NCBI GenBank assembly: GCA_947625365.1
Contig: CANQNZ010000032.1
Location: 1 to 12,654 of the forward strand
Direction: 5' to 3'
Length of the DNA stretch: 12,654 bases
Origin: an uncultured Bacilli bacterium
GTDB taxonomy: Bacteria > Bacillota_I > Bacilli_A > RF39 > UBA660
Position 1 is the stretch's first letter; every line of letters starts with the position of its first letter. The position numbers were made by a program, and so were the translations under genes. A model generated the notes under the pieces. The model made no database searches. It was not told the DNA's origin and saw only the letters and a list, made by a program, of their open reading frames with translations. This document shows, one piece after another, positions 6,207 to 12,275 of this stretch.

Positions 6207-6283
6207 GTCCTGATAGCTCAGCTGGATAGAGCATACGCCTTCTAAGCGTACGGTCGAGGGTTCGAATCCCCCTCAGGACACCA
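6207..6283 (+). tRNA. tRNA-Arg (anticodon TCT)
   Basis: 77 bases including an encoded CCA. Acceptor stem GTCCTGA/TCAGGAC, D arm with AGCTCAGCTGGATAGAGC, anticodon stem TACGC/GCGTA around loop CTTCTAA with anticodon TCT at 6241-6243, T arm GAGGGTTCGAATCCCCC, discriminator A. It decodes AGA, a frequently used Arg codon in such an AT-rich genome. Single-gene transcript with its own promoter and terminator. No integrase or attachment duplication is visible next to it. Confidence 0.97.
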
Positions 6284-6292
6284 TAAAAAAAC

Positions 6293-6322
6293 AAAAAGTC
6301 TTGAAATTTCAAGGCTTTTTTA
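6293..6322. terminator. Terminator after tRNA-Arg
   Basis: AAAAAGTCTTGAAA pairs with TTTCAAGGCTTTTT (one G-T), giving a long hairpin with a T tail on both strands. It ends the tRNA transcript and could also stop minus-strand transcription. Confidence 0.9.
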
Positions 6323-6435
6323 TATTAATATTTATGAAATTACTCTCATTTTTACCTCTTTTGATTAATTTTTCACCGCAAATAAATAATGGCTATTTAT
6401 TATATATTCCTAATGTTTTTTTGTATAAAATTTAT

Positions 6436-6464
6436 TCGACAAATTCCGACATATATATTATAAT
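6436..6464 (+). promoter_or_regulatory. Promoter of the type I toxin mRNA
   Basis: TCGACA (6436-6441; 4 of 6 to TTGACA), 17 bases, perfect TATAAT (6459-6464). It predicts a start near 6471 and a leader of about 95 bases before the toxin ATG, in keeping with the long leaders of type I toxin mRNAs. Confidence 0.65.
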
Positions 6465-6551
6465 TAGCTTTAGAGATACATTTGATTGTTTGGTGTTTTT
6501 AACCTCGGTCCGCATTTTCTTTTTTTGTTTATACGGATAGGAGGTGGTCCT

Positions 6552-6671
6552 ATGAAGGGATATCTTAATGGAATATTTAATTATTCTAGCTATTATTATT
6601 TATTTAATAAACGCAAAAGATACTCACAACAAGGATTAAAAAAAGAACACCTAATCAGCATTTATGATTAA
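6552..6671 (+). CDS. Possible leader ORF overlapping the toxin gene
   Basis: 39 codons in another frame, starting MKGYLNGIF, with an excellent ribosome binding site (AGGAGGTGGTCCT-ATG). It covers the toxin ORF completely and ends inside the shared hairpin. Related loci often have ATGAAGGGA followed by the toxin Met, so this ORF may serve to bring ribosomes to the toxin start (coupling) rather than make a useful protein. Its Tyr/Lys-rich product looks like no protein I know. Confidence 0.3.
   Translation: MKGYLNGIFNYSSYYYLFNKRKRYSQQGLKKEHLISIYD
6568..6639 (+). CDS. Small hydrophobic type I toxin-like peptide
   Basis: 23 residues: MEYL, a hydrophobic run IILAIIIYLI, then the polar tail NAKDTHNKD. 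One short membrane helix with a charged tail is the form of type I toxins (Fst/TxpA/holin-like peptides) that insert in the cytoplasmic membrane. AAGGGA upstream of the ATG is a modest ribosome binding site; a much stronger one precedes the overlapping ORF at 6552. The surrounding structure fits a type I toxin-antitoxin locus: plus-strand promoter, convergent minus-strand promoter, shared hairpin, and 5'-3' complementarity. I do not recognise the exact family, and toxicity is inferred. Confidence 0.65.
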   Translation: MEYLIILAIIIYLINAKDTHNKD

Positions 6672-6679
6672 GGTGTTCT
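6644..6679 (-). terminator. Terminator hairpin of the antitoxin RNA
   Basis: Arms AGAACACCTAATCA (6644-6657) and 6665-6679 pair over 14 bp with one bulged A at 6670 and a 7-base loop. On the minus strand a T7 run follows at once; on the plus strand no T run follows. So it ends the minus-strand RNA while the toxin mRNA probably reads through it. Confidence 0.8.
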
Positions 6680-6698
6680 CCACCAAAATTATTGGACC

Positions 6699-6741
6699 GA
6701 GAAACACCTAACGCAACAAAATCAAGTGTATCTCTTTTTTT
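6699..6741 (+). terminator. Terminator of the toxin mRNA
   Basis: GAGAaACAC (6699-6707) pairs with GTGTaTCTC (6726-6734), with one A-A mismatch, followed by seven T. The loop is 18 bases, so the stem is modest. Its 5' arm is the same segment that can pair with the mRNA leader. Confidence 0.55.
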
Positions 6742-6780
6742 GCCCTTAAAATAGGATAGAATGAATTTCTTCCTACCAAT

Positions 6781-6810
6781 ATTATATATCAACTTAATAT
6801 AAAAATGCAA
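6781..6810 (-). promoter_or_regulatory. Promoter of the antitoxin RNA
   Basis: On the minus strand TTGCAT (6805-6810), 18 bases, perfect TATAAT (6781-6786). It lies downstream of the DUF4325 gene, pointing into the toxin locus where no minus-strand protein gene exists. Confidence 0.6.
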
Positions 6811-6837
6811 TATTAACTTAATATTACTTTTGCAAAC

Positions 6838-7185
6838 TTATTTATTTTTATAAACCATTTGCAGATTATCTCGGTCAGATGATTTAATAAATTCAATTAT
6901 AATATCTACCACTTTAATATCATCGTCAAATTTAAAGTCTAAAGTATTTAATATTTCTTCAGAGCTAAAATAAAGTCTTAATCCTCCAAAGGCTTCCTCT
7001 AAAAAACCAACTGGATAACCATATAGATTATTTAAATCAATAACCAGTTTTTGCTGAGTACTTAAAGCTTGATTTAAAGCTGGCACTAAACATCTTTCTC
7101 TAAATTCTTCTCCCGAAAAAGGTCCTTCTACTTTATTACGCCCTCCCGGAGTATCCGTAAAATCTCTAGCTATAACAATTTCCAT
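6838..7185 (-). CDS. STAS-like DUF4325 domain protein
   Basis: 115 residues, a single domain. The pattern TPGGR ... GPFSGEEFRERCLVPALNQA ... KLVIDLNNLYGYPVGFLEEAFGGL is typical of DUF4325 (STAS-like alpha/beta proteins). Members often occur fused to or beside histidine-kinase-type ATPase domains and may act like anti-sigma antagonists, but no such partner is present here. GGAGGCG lies six bases before the ATG. The murE terminator lies just upstream, so the gene has its own transcript. Molecular role unknown. Confidence 0.8.
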   Translation of the reverse strand: MEIVIARDFTDTPGGRNKVEGPFSGEEFRERCLVPALNQALSTQQKLVIDLNNLYGYPVGFLEEAFGGLRLYFSSEEILNTLDFKFDDDIKVVDIIIEFIKSSDRDNLQMVYKNK

Positions 7186-7207
7186 ATTAACGCCTCCAGT
7201 GCCATAT

Positions 7208-7235
7208 ATCCTAACATAAATTTAGAAATTTGCAA
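7208..7235 (-). promoter_or_regulatory. Possible promoter of the DUF4325 gene
   Basis: TTGCAA (7230-7235), 16 bases, TAGGAT (7208-7213), preceded by TGT as an extended -10. Moderate match located between the murE terminator and the start codon. Confidence 0.4.
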
Positions 7236-7260
7236 GAAAAAATAACTCCTAAGAGTTATT
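7236..7260 (-). terminator. Terminator after murE
   Basis: AATAACTC and GAGTTATT form an 8-bp stem around TTAG on the minus strand, followed by a T run. It begins within the murE stop region. Confidence 0.85.
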
Positions 7261-8611
7261 TAGCACATTCTAGTATTACCTCCATGTCATCAAAATGAAC
7301 TTTTTCTTTACCTAAAATTTGATAATCTTCATGACCTTTACCTAAAACTAAAAGTATTGTATCTTTTTTTATTAAAGAAATACCCTTTTCAATTGCTTGT
7401 CTACGATTATAAATCACTTCATAATTATCTTTAGTAACGCCGTCCAAGATATCTTGCATAATTTTTTTGTTATCTTCCGTACGGGGATTGTCATCGGTAA
7501 AAATAACATAATCTGAATATTTAGTAGCAATATCCCCCATTATTGGACGCTTTTTAGGGTCTCTATCGCCTCCACATCCGACAATTGTTATAATATCGCC
7601 TTTCTTATGTTCTGCAAAAGAAGTAATAATTTTTAAAACAGCATCTGGGGTATGGGCATAATCAACAACAACTAAACCTTCTTTAACTTTAACCATTTCA
7701 CAGCGGCCTTTAGGAGCTTTAATTTCTTTTGTTGCTTTTATTATGTCATCAAGATTAAAACCTAGATTATGAACAGAGGCCAAAGCGGTCAAATAATTAT
7801 AAATATTAAAACGATTTTTAAGATTAATATCTACTTCATATTCTTTATTTAAAAACTTAAACTTAACATAAGTTGTTGCCACATTATCATGATAAGAAAC
7901 TACCTTATAGTCTCCCTTTGTAAAACTAATACTTTTATAATTTCCCTTAGCAAAATAATGACCATATTCATCATCAACATTAACTACAACCACTGCATTA
8001 TCTTTCAAATGATTTAAAATTTTTAATTTAGCATGTAAATAATTTTCCATTGTTTTATGATAATCAAGATGGTCTTGGGTTAAATTAGTAAAAGCTACTA
8101 CATCATATTTCAAACCGGCGACTCTTTGATAATCTAAGGCATGGGAACTAACTTCCATAACTACATAGTCGCAACCCTTACTTTTAGCACTTAAAATCAT
8201 ATCATATAAATCTAAAATATCTGGGGTAGTATTAGGTAATTCTACTTTTTCATTCTCAAAATAATAACCTATCGTTCCAATATACGCTACCTTTTTTCCT
8301 AGCTTTTGAAGTAATTGATATATTAAAAAACAACTCGTAGTCTTTCCATTTGTACCTGTCACCCCAATTAAATGGATTTTATTAATCTCTTCTGCATATG
8401 TTTTTACTAAATATTCTTTTAAATACTCTTTGGTATCTTCAACTAAAACTTTTTCTACAGGTACTTGCCTATCTTCAGAAATTATGACTTTACTTGCCCC
8501 ATTTGCAATTGCTTTTTCAATAAAGTCATGGCCATTAACATTTGCTCCTTTTATCGCTACAAACGTATCGCCTTTTTCCACCTTACGCGAATCAATTTTA
8601 ATTTTTAACAT
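7256..8611 (-). CDS. murE: UDP-MurNAc-L-Ala-D-Glu:meso-diaminopimelate ligase MurE
   Basis: 451 residues. MurE adds the third residue of the peptidoglycan stem peptide in the cytoplasm. N-terminal UDP-binding domain (1-75; SRKVEKGDTFVAIKG), central ATPase domain with TGTNGKTT (85-92), NTTP (127-130), SSHAL (155-159) and probable carbamylated Lys195 (HAKLKIL), then the C-terminal ligase domain. The motif DNPRTE (374-379) marks the diaminopimelate type; lysine-type enzymes differ here. GKGHEDYQ (424-431) is also intact. About 20-30 residues usual at the N-terminus are absent: the protein begins directly at the first substrate-binding strand, and the ATG with GGAGGAG before it is clear. It lies 13 bases after the deacetylase-like gene, probably in one operon. 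Confidence 0.96.
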   Translation of the reverse strand: MLKIKIDSRKVEKGDTFVAIKGANVNGHDFIEKAIANGASKVIISEDRQVPVEKVLVEDTKEYLKEYLVKTYAEEINKIHLIGVTGTNGKTTSCFLIYQLLQKLGKKVAYIGTIGYYFENEKVELPNTTPDILDLYDMILSAKSKGCDYVVMEVSSHALDYQRVAGLKYDVVAFTNLTQDHLDYHKTMENYLHAKLKILNHLKDNAVVVVNVDDEYGHYFAKGNYKSISFTKGDYKVVSYHDNVATTYVKFKFLNKEYEVDINLKNRFNIYNYLTALASVHNLGFNLDDIIKATKEIKAPKGRCEMVKVKEGLVVVDYAHTPDAVLKIITSFAEHKKGDIITIVGCGGDRDPKKRPIMGDIATKYSDYVIFTDDNPRTEDNKKIMQDILDGVTKDNYEVIYNRRQAIEKGISLIKKDTILLVLGKGHEDYQILGKEKVHFDDMEVILECAK

Positions 8612-8624
8612 TTTACTCCTCCAT

Positions 8625-9395
8625 CTACTCTTTTATTAGCTCACTTAAATAAACAATATCTAAATCTTGAAACTTAATTTGCTTTAACAATATTTTTATA
8701 TCTTCTATTTTTGCTTGTTTATCAATTAAAATTATCGAACCATTTTCGAGTGCGTTTTTCACTTCTATTATACTACTTGCATTTAATATTAGGCTAGGTT
8801 TTATTAAATAGTTTTCATCTTCTAAACATATTTTTTTATTATAATCATTTAAAAGACAGATATTTTTATTTAATTTATCTTTTTCTAACAAAGTATTAAC
8901 CTGTTTATAAAGTTTAGAAGAAGTCTCATTATTAATTAATTCAAAACTAGTATTATTTATATAATTATCCTTATTTATAAGTAAATCTACTTTGTAGGCT
9001 GATAGTAATTTCATTATTTCTTCATTATACTCTAAAACTAAAGAGACTTTATTATTCTTTTTATTTCCACTAATTATAATTTTATCTTTATTATCTTGAA
9101 GAGAAACTTTAGGTGTTATTTTATCATAAACTAAATAATATTCATTATATTCATTTAATGATTTCATATTTAAAAAGCTTTTTTCAATATTTACTTTACT
9201 TCCGGATAAGCCAGGAATTATATATTCATTCATCACCGTAGCATCAACTGAATTTACTTGTAAATCTTTACCTTTAGCTCTAATTTCTTTTAAAACAGGA
9301 TTTTTTTCTTGAACTATTAAAGCTATTTTATCTGTATAATAAAAGCTAAAAACTAAAATGCTACATATTCCTAGAATTTGAAAAAACTTTTTCAT
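8625..9395 (-). CDS. Membrane-anchored protein resembling a polysaccharide deacetylase without catalytic residues
   Basis: 256 residues from the ATG at 9395, with AGGTGA five bases upstream. An in-frame GTG at 9404 overlaps that site and is less likely. A signal anchor at about residues 4-22 is followed by an extracytoplasmic region. KVSLVLEYNEEIMKLLSAYK and the end GSIILIDKQAKIEDIKILLK ... DIVYLSELIKE recall the first and last strands of NodB-type deacetylases (KVALTFDDG ... GSIILLH ... VTLSELL). The Asp-Asp and His metal ligands are missing. So it is either an inactive relative with a binding or scaffold role in wall synthesis, or the likeness is superficial. The murE gene just downstream supports a cell-wall connection. 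I cannot name a family with certainty. Confidence 0.6.
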   Translation of the reverse strand: MKKFFQILGICSILVFSFYYTDKIALIVQEKNPVLKEIRAKGKDLQVNSVDATVMNEYIIPGLSGSKVNIEKSFLNMKSLNEYNEYYLVYDKITPKVSLQDNKDKIIISGNKKNNKVSLVLEYNEEIMKLLSAYKVDLLINKDNYINNTSFELINNETSSKLYKQVNTLLEKDKLNKNICLLNDYNKKICLEDENYLIKPSLILNASSIIEVKNALENGSIILIDKQAKIEDIKILLKQIKFQDLDIVYLSELIKE

Positions 9396-9437
9396 ATAAT
9401 TCACCTAATATAACTATATGAAAAAGCTTTAAAAAAA

Positions 9438-9794
9438 TTAGCTTAAATGTTTTTTAACAATATCGGCCCCTCTTTTAGGGTTTTCTAGTAATATATCATA
9501 TATCATTTTATCTTTACGAAGTTCATCTATAAAAATAACCTCTTCTTCTGTCATACTTTTAACGGTATATTTCGGATTTATGACTGTTTTTATTAAATGG
9601 TCTGAACCTAACAAATAATCAGCTGTTACAGCAAATATCTGCATAAAATCAATAATGTTTTCTAGGGGTGGTTGTCTAGTTCCCTTTTCATAACAACATA
9701 TAGTTGATTTATCAAGACCCATCATATCTCCTAAATCTGTTTGAGTTAATCCTTTCTTTTTTCTTAAAGATTTTAATCTATCTCCTTTAAACAT
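9438..9794 (-). CDS. XRE-family transcriptional regulator
   Basis: 118 residues from the ATG at 9794 with GAGGTGA six bases upstream; the reading frame extends further but without a start signal. The Cro/CI helix-turn-helix covers about residues 3-60: LKSLRKKKGLTQTDLGDMMG ... STICCYEKGTRQPPLENI ... FAVTADYLLG. A C-terminal helical part (KSMTEEEVIFIDELRKDK ... ILLENPKRGADIVKKHL) probably serves dimerisation or signal sensing. TATAAT at 9816-9821 is a likely -10, with a poor -35. Divergent to the second XRE gene, so both could be controlled from the shared 122-base gap. Targets unknown. Confidence 0.85.
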   Translation of the reverse strand: MFKGDRLKSLRKKKGLTQTDLGDMMGLDKSTICCYEKGTRQPPLENIIDFMQIFAVTADYLLGSDHLIKTVINPKYTVKSMTEEEVIFIDELRKDKMIYDILLENPKRGADIVKKHLS

Positions 9795-9872
9795 AGTTTC
9801 ACCTCTTAGGTCACTATTATAAACTTTACAAAACGCAAAATGTTTTAAGTTGACATAAACAAAACTTTTTTC

Positions 9873-9901
9873 TTGCAACAAGACTATATTTTTTTTATAA
9901 T
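9873..9901 (+). promoter_or_regulatory. Promoter of the second XRE gene
   Basis: TTGCAA (9873-9878), 17 bases, perfect TATAAT (9896-9901). The predicted start near 9908 leaves only about nine bases before the ATG. Confidence 0.8.
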
Positions 9902-9916
9902 ATAGATGTGATTGAT

Positions 9917-10114
9917 ATGAAAAAATTAAGAGAAATTAGAATAAGTAGCGGGTTTACTTGTGCCGATATGGCCGAAAAGCTCGGAATGTGTACAGCTTTC
10001 TATTGGCAAATTGAAAACAAAAAAAGAGGGCTTTATTATAAAACAGCCAAAAAAATTGCTGCTATTTTTAAAATGAAGCCCGATGATATATTTTATGAAG
10101 AAGATTTAGATTAA
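9917..10114 (+). CDS. Small XRE-family regulator
   Basis: 65 residues: essentially one helix-turn-helix domain, MKKLREIRISSGFTCADMAEK ... YWQIENKKRGLYYKTAKKIAAIFKMKPDDIF, with an acidic end. The ATG at 9917 is preceded by GTGAT four bases upstream. An in-frame GTG at 9908 is the predicted transcription start itself, so a leaderless 68-residue form is also possible. It ends one base short of the ssb stop on the other strand. Small single-domain XRE proteins of this kind often regulate adjacent or mobile genes, but no target is evident. Confidence 0.8.
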   Translation: MKKLREIRISSGFTCADMAEKLGMCTAFYWQIENKKRGLYYKTAKKIAAIFKMKPDDIFYEEDLD

Positions 10115-10130
10115 CTTAATCTTCTTTTTT
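10098..10130 (+). terminator. Terminator after the small XRE gene
   Basis: AAGAAGATT (10098-10106) pairs with AATCTTCTT (10118-10126), followed by T on the plus strand. It lies over the last codons of both convergent genes. On the minus strand no clear T run follows, so it may serve ssb only weakly. Confidence 0.7.
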
Positions 10131-10448
10131 ATTACTGCTACTAACAAAGGAAACTCTTTCGGCAATAACTTCGGTAATATACTTCTTTTCATTATTTTCT
10201 TCATAAGAAGAGGTTTGGATTCTTCCTTTAATTCCTACTACGTCTCCCTTAGAGCAATATTCGGTTGTATTAGCAGCTATGCCATTCCACAATATACAAC
10301 GAATAAAATCAGTTTCATATATTCCATCACTATTTTTAAATGGCCGATTTACAGCGACATTTACTACCGTTTTTTTCTTACCTGTTTCCGTTGTAATAAT
10401 TTCCGGGTCAGCAGTTAATCTACCTACTAAAACAACTTGGTTCAACAT
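10116..10448 (-). CDS. ssb: Short single-stranded DNA-binding protein
   Basis: 110 residues from the ATG at 10448, which has AGGAGGT six bases upstream. The open frame extends 20 codons further without a start signal. OB fold: MLNQVVLVGRLTADPEI, VVNVAVNRPFKN, TDFIRCILWNGIAANT, GDVVGIKGRIQTSSYE and TEVIAERVSFV, the standard SSB strands with aromatic DNA-contact residues. The protein stops right after the OB fold (SSNKKED). It lacks the Gly/Gln linker and the acidic DDDIPF-type tip that recruits repair and replication partners. Length and form resemble SsbB, the competence or accessory SSB of B. subtilis (113 residues), or phage SSBs, rather than the essential SsbA. It is not flanked by rpsF/rpsR as the main ssb usually is. 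Confidence 0.92.
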   Translation of the reverse strand: MLNQVVLVGRLTADPEIITTETGKKKTVVNVAVNRPFKNSDGIYETDFIRCILWNGIAANTTEYCSKGDVVGIKGRIQTSSYEENNEKKYITEVIAERVSFVSSSNKKED

Positions 10449-10471
10449 TTGATACCTCCTTTCTAAGAATG

Positions 10472-10501
10472 AATATAACAAAAAATAAAACGAGCAAGCA
10501 A
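10472..10501 (-). promoter_or_regulatory. Promoter of ssb
   Basis: TTGCTT (10496-10501), 18 bases, TATATT (10472-10477) on the minus strand, ending 24 bases before the ATG. Confidence 0.55.
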
Positions 10502-10576
10502 ATAGCAAAATTTTAATTTTAGCTAAGAAAAAATAACAAAAATTGTCGTTTTGTTTATTAAAATTTAAATTTCTGT

Positions 10577-10615
10577 TTAAAAAAAAACTACAAAATTTAA
10601 AATTTAGTAGTTTTT
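10577..10615 (-). terminator. Terminator after sufB
   Basis: AAAAACTAC and GTAGTTTTT (10583-10591 with 10607-10615) form a 9-bp stem, followed on the minus strand by a run of T. It overlaps the sufB stop codon and separates sufB from ssb. Confidence 0.85.
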
Positions 10616-11903
10616 AACTTTTTAATAATCTATTTAATTCCACAGCATATTCCATCGGTAATTCTTTTTGAAAATCCCGAATGAAACCCATAATAATAAG
10701 TTCTTTGGCCGACTCCATGCTAAGACCTTTGCTCATCAAATAGAATAACTGCTCTTCACTAACTTTAGAAACGCTAGCTTCATGTTCTAAAATACTCGTA
10801 TTATTAGCTAAGGTATTTTTGGGATAAGTATCACTAATAGATTCATTATCTAATAAAATAGTATCACATTTAACACTAGCTTTGCTTCCTGTTGCATTAG
10901 TAGTTATATGAGAAGTTCCTCGATAATTAGCAACTCCGCCTTCTTCGGCAATTGACTTACTAACTATATTACTGCGTGTATTTTTACCTAAATGTATCAT
11001 TTTTGCTCCTGCATCTAATTTTTGCCCTTTTTTGGCATAAGCAATACTAATGGAATTACCTATAGAATTATCTCCTTTTAAAATGCAAGAAGGATACTTC
11101 ATCGTTACTTTACTACCGATGTTTCCATCTACCCATTCCATAAGACCTTCTTCATCAACAATAGCTCTTTTTGTAACTAAATTATAAACATCTAATGACC
11201 AGTTTTGAATAGTCGAATAACGCATTTTCGCTTTTTTACCCACAAATATTTCCACTACCCCGGCATGCAATGAATTGGCTGAATAACTTTGGGCTGTACA
11301 TCCTTCAATATAAGAAAGCTCAGCTTCATCTTCGACAATTATAATAGTTCTTTCAAATTGGCCTAAAGACTTTGTATTAATACGAAAATAACTTTGTAAA
11401 GGTCTATCTAATTTTACATTTTTAGGAATATAGATAAAAGAACCTCCACTCCACATTGCACCATTTAAAGCCGTATATTTATTTTCATCATATTTTACTA
11501 AACTATTAAAATATTTTTTAAATAAATCAGGATGGTTTTGTAAAGCTTCATCTGTACTTTCAAATATTACCTCTTTATTTTCATGTTTATGGTAAAATAC
11601 TTCGCTTTCTATTTGGTTACTAACGCCACCTAAATACTCTTCTTCCGCTTTAATAACTCCTAATTGGTCGAAAATATTTTTAATATCATCTTTAACTTCA
11701 TGCCAACTACTAGTCTTTTTTTGGTCTTCTTTTTTATAATAAACAATTTGAGAAAAATCAATATCTAACTCAGGGCCAAAATCAGGATTAGCCATTTTTA
11801 AAAAACAATCAAAGGATTTAAGACGAAAGTCTAACATCCACTCTGGTTCTTTTTTTTCTTTAGATAAATTTATAATAAATTCTTTAGAAATTTTCTGTTT
11901 CAT
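10614..11903 (-). CDS. sufB: Fe-S cluster assembly scaffold protein SufB
   Basis: 429 residues from the ATG at 11903. SufB, with SufC and SufD, is the scaffold on which Fe-S clusters are built in the cytoplasm. Recognisable segments: PEWMLDFRLKSF near the N-terminus, the beta-helix core (MWSGGSFIYIPKNVKLDRPL, YIEGCTAQSY, HAGVVEIFVGKKAKMRYSTI, NWSLDVYNLVTKRA) and the C-terminal SVKCDTILLD with the conserved Cys346. EHEASVSKVSEEQLFYLMSKGL follows. It is somewhat shorter than the usual 465 or so. In most Bacillota sufB ends a sufCDSUB operon; here it has its own promoter and terminator and no suf partner within the window. A GTG nine bases upstream in frame coincides with the predicted transcription start. 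Confidence 0.96.
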   Translation of the reverse strand: MKQKISKEFIINLSKEKKEPEWMLDFRLKSFDCFLKMANPDFGPELDIDFSQIVYYKKEDQKKTSSWHEVKDDIKNIFDQLGVIKAEEEYLGGVSNQIESEVFYHKHENKEVIFESTDEALQNHPDLFKKYFNSLVKYDENKYTALNGAMWSGGSFIYIPKNVKLDRPLQSYFRINTKSLGQFERTIIIVEDEAELSYIEGCTAQSYSANSLHAGVVEIFVGKKAKMRYSTIQNWSLDVYNLVTKRAIVDEEGLMEWVDGNIGSKVTMKYPSCILKGDNSIGNSISIAYAKKGQKLDAGAKMIHLGKNTRSNIVSKSIAEEGGVANYRGTSHITTNATGSKASVKCDTILLDNESISDTYPKNTLANNTSILEHEASVSKVSEEQLFYLMSKGLSMESAKELIIMGFIRDFQKELPMEYAVELNRLLKS

Positions 11904-11918
11904 AAATATCACAATAAG

Positions 11919-11947
11919 ATTATACCTCTATTTGTTTAGCTTGTAAA
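11919..11947 (-). promoter_or_regulatory. Promoter of sufB with very short leader
   Basis: TTTACA (11942-11947), 17 bases, perfect TATAAT (11919-11924) on the minus strand. The predicted start at about 11912 gives a 9-base leader GTGAT-N4 before the ATG. Confidence 0.85.
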
Positions 11948-11968
11948 AATATTTTAAATGATAATTAA

Positions 11969-11997
11969 TAGACAAAATCTTCTAAATTTAGTAAAAT
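11969..11997 (+). promoter_or_regulatory. Promoter of the unknown plus-strand gene pair
   Basis: TAGACA (11969-11974), 17 bases, TAAAAT (11992-11997): 5 of 6 in each box. Divergent from the sufB promoter, with 21 bases between the two -35 boxes. Confidence 0.7.
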
Positions 11998-12021
11998 AAA
12001 TTTAGAATAGGAGTTGTAATT

Positions 12022-12273
12022 ATGATAAGTCGCATTAATGAAGCAGTCTTAAAAATTATTCAAAAATACAACTCTGAATTTAATAGCCTTACTTTAAATA
12101 ATAATATTTTAAAATATCAAGATGAGCAAATAAATTTACAAAATTTTAATCTTGAAACTATTTTTGAAAGTTATCAATTAAAATTAGATATAAGTAATAT
12201 GAAAGCTAAAGACTTATTTAAAATAATTAAATTAAATGCAATTATTTTTAATACAAATGAAGAAGGTGTTTAA
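12022..12273 (+). CDS. Hypothetical protein, 83 residues
   Basis: Not recognised. AGGAG lies eight bases before the ATG and a good promoter is upstream, so it is a real gene. The product is rich in Asn, Ile, Lys and Leu, soluble in character, with alternating hydrophobic residues (NFNLETIFESYQLKLDI, KDLFKIIKLNAIIF) that suggest mixed alpha/beta structure. No signal peptide, membrane segment or known motif is seen. Its TAA is two bases before the ATG of the next gene, so the two form an operon. Confidence 0.7.
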   Translation: MISRINEAVLKIIQKYNSEFNSLTLNNNILKYQDEQINLQNFNLETIFESYQLKLDISNMKAKDLFKIIKLNAIIFNTNEEGV

Positions 12274-12275
12274 TT

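Larger units (their letters stand above)
6492..6708 (+). repeat. Inverted repeat joining the toxin mRNA leader and its 3' region
   Basis: 6492-6498 plus 6504-6511 are complementary to 6694-6708: GGTGTTT pairs with AAACACC, and CTCGGTCC with GGACCGAG, making 15 pairs with a 5-base bulge at 6499-6503. The arms bracket the toxin coding region, so the full-length mRNA could close on itself 5' to 3', as in several type I toxin mRNAs. The 3' arm overlaps the 5' arm of the predicted mRNA terminator. Confidence 0.6.
6637..6774 (-). ncRNA. Putative antisense antitoxin RNA
   Basis: A minus-strand promoter at 6781-6810 predicts a start near 6774. The hairpin at 6644-6679, followed on the minus strand by seven T, predicts an end near 6637, giving an RNA of about 138 bases with no good ORF. 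It is fully complementary to the 3' third of the toxin mRNA, including the hairpin, the arm of the 5'-3' pairing and the mRNA terminator. This is the convergent arrangement of Fst- or TxpA/RatA-type loci. Expression is predicted, not shown. Confidence 0.6.

Noticed and set aside
6301..6540. Plus-strand open frame of 79 codons after the tRNA
   Set aside because: It begins inside the tRNA terminator, crosses the toxin promoter and has no ribosome binding site; the hydrophobic look is a by-product of T-rich DNA.
6207..6810. Integrated element at the tRNA-Arg gene
   Set aside because: No integrase and no repeat of the tRNA 3' end are seen in the window; the adjacent toxin-antitoxin-like locus alone is not proof of a mobile element.
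8430..8639. Plus-strand open frame across the murE start
   Set aside because: Antisense shadow of murE with no start signal.
9816..9880. Repeated ACAAAAC and short inverted repeats between the two XRE genes as operator sites
   Set aside because: Arms are only 4-5 bases and AT-rich; such matches are expected by chance, so no operator is claimed.
10215..10418. Plus-strand open frame inside ssb
   Set aside because: Antisense shadow of the ssb coding frame.
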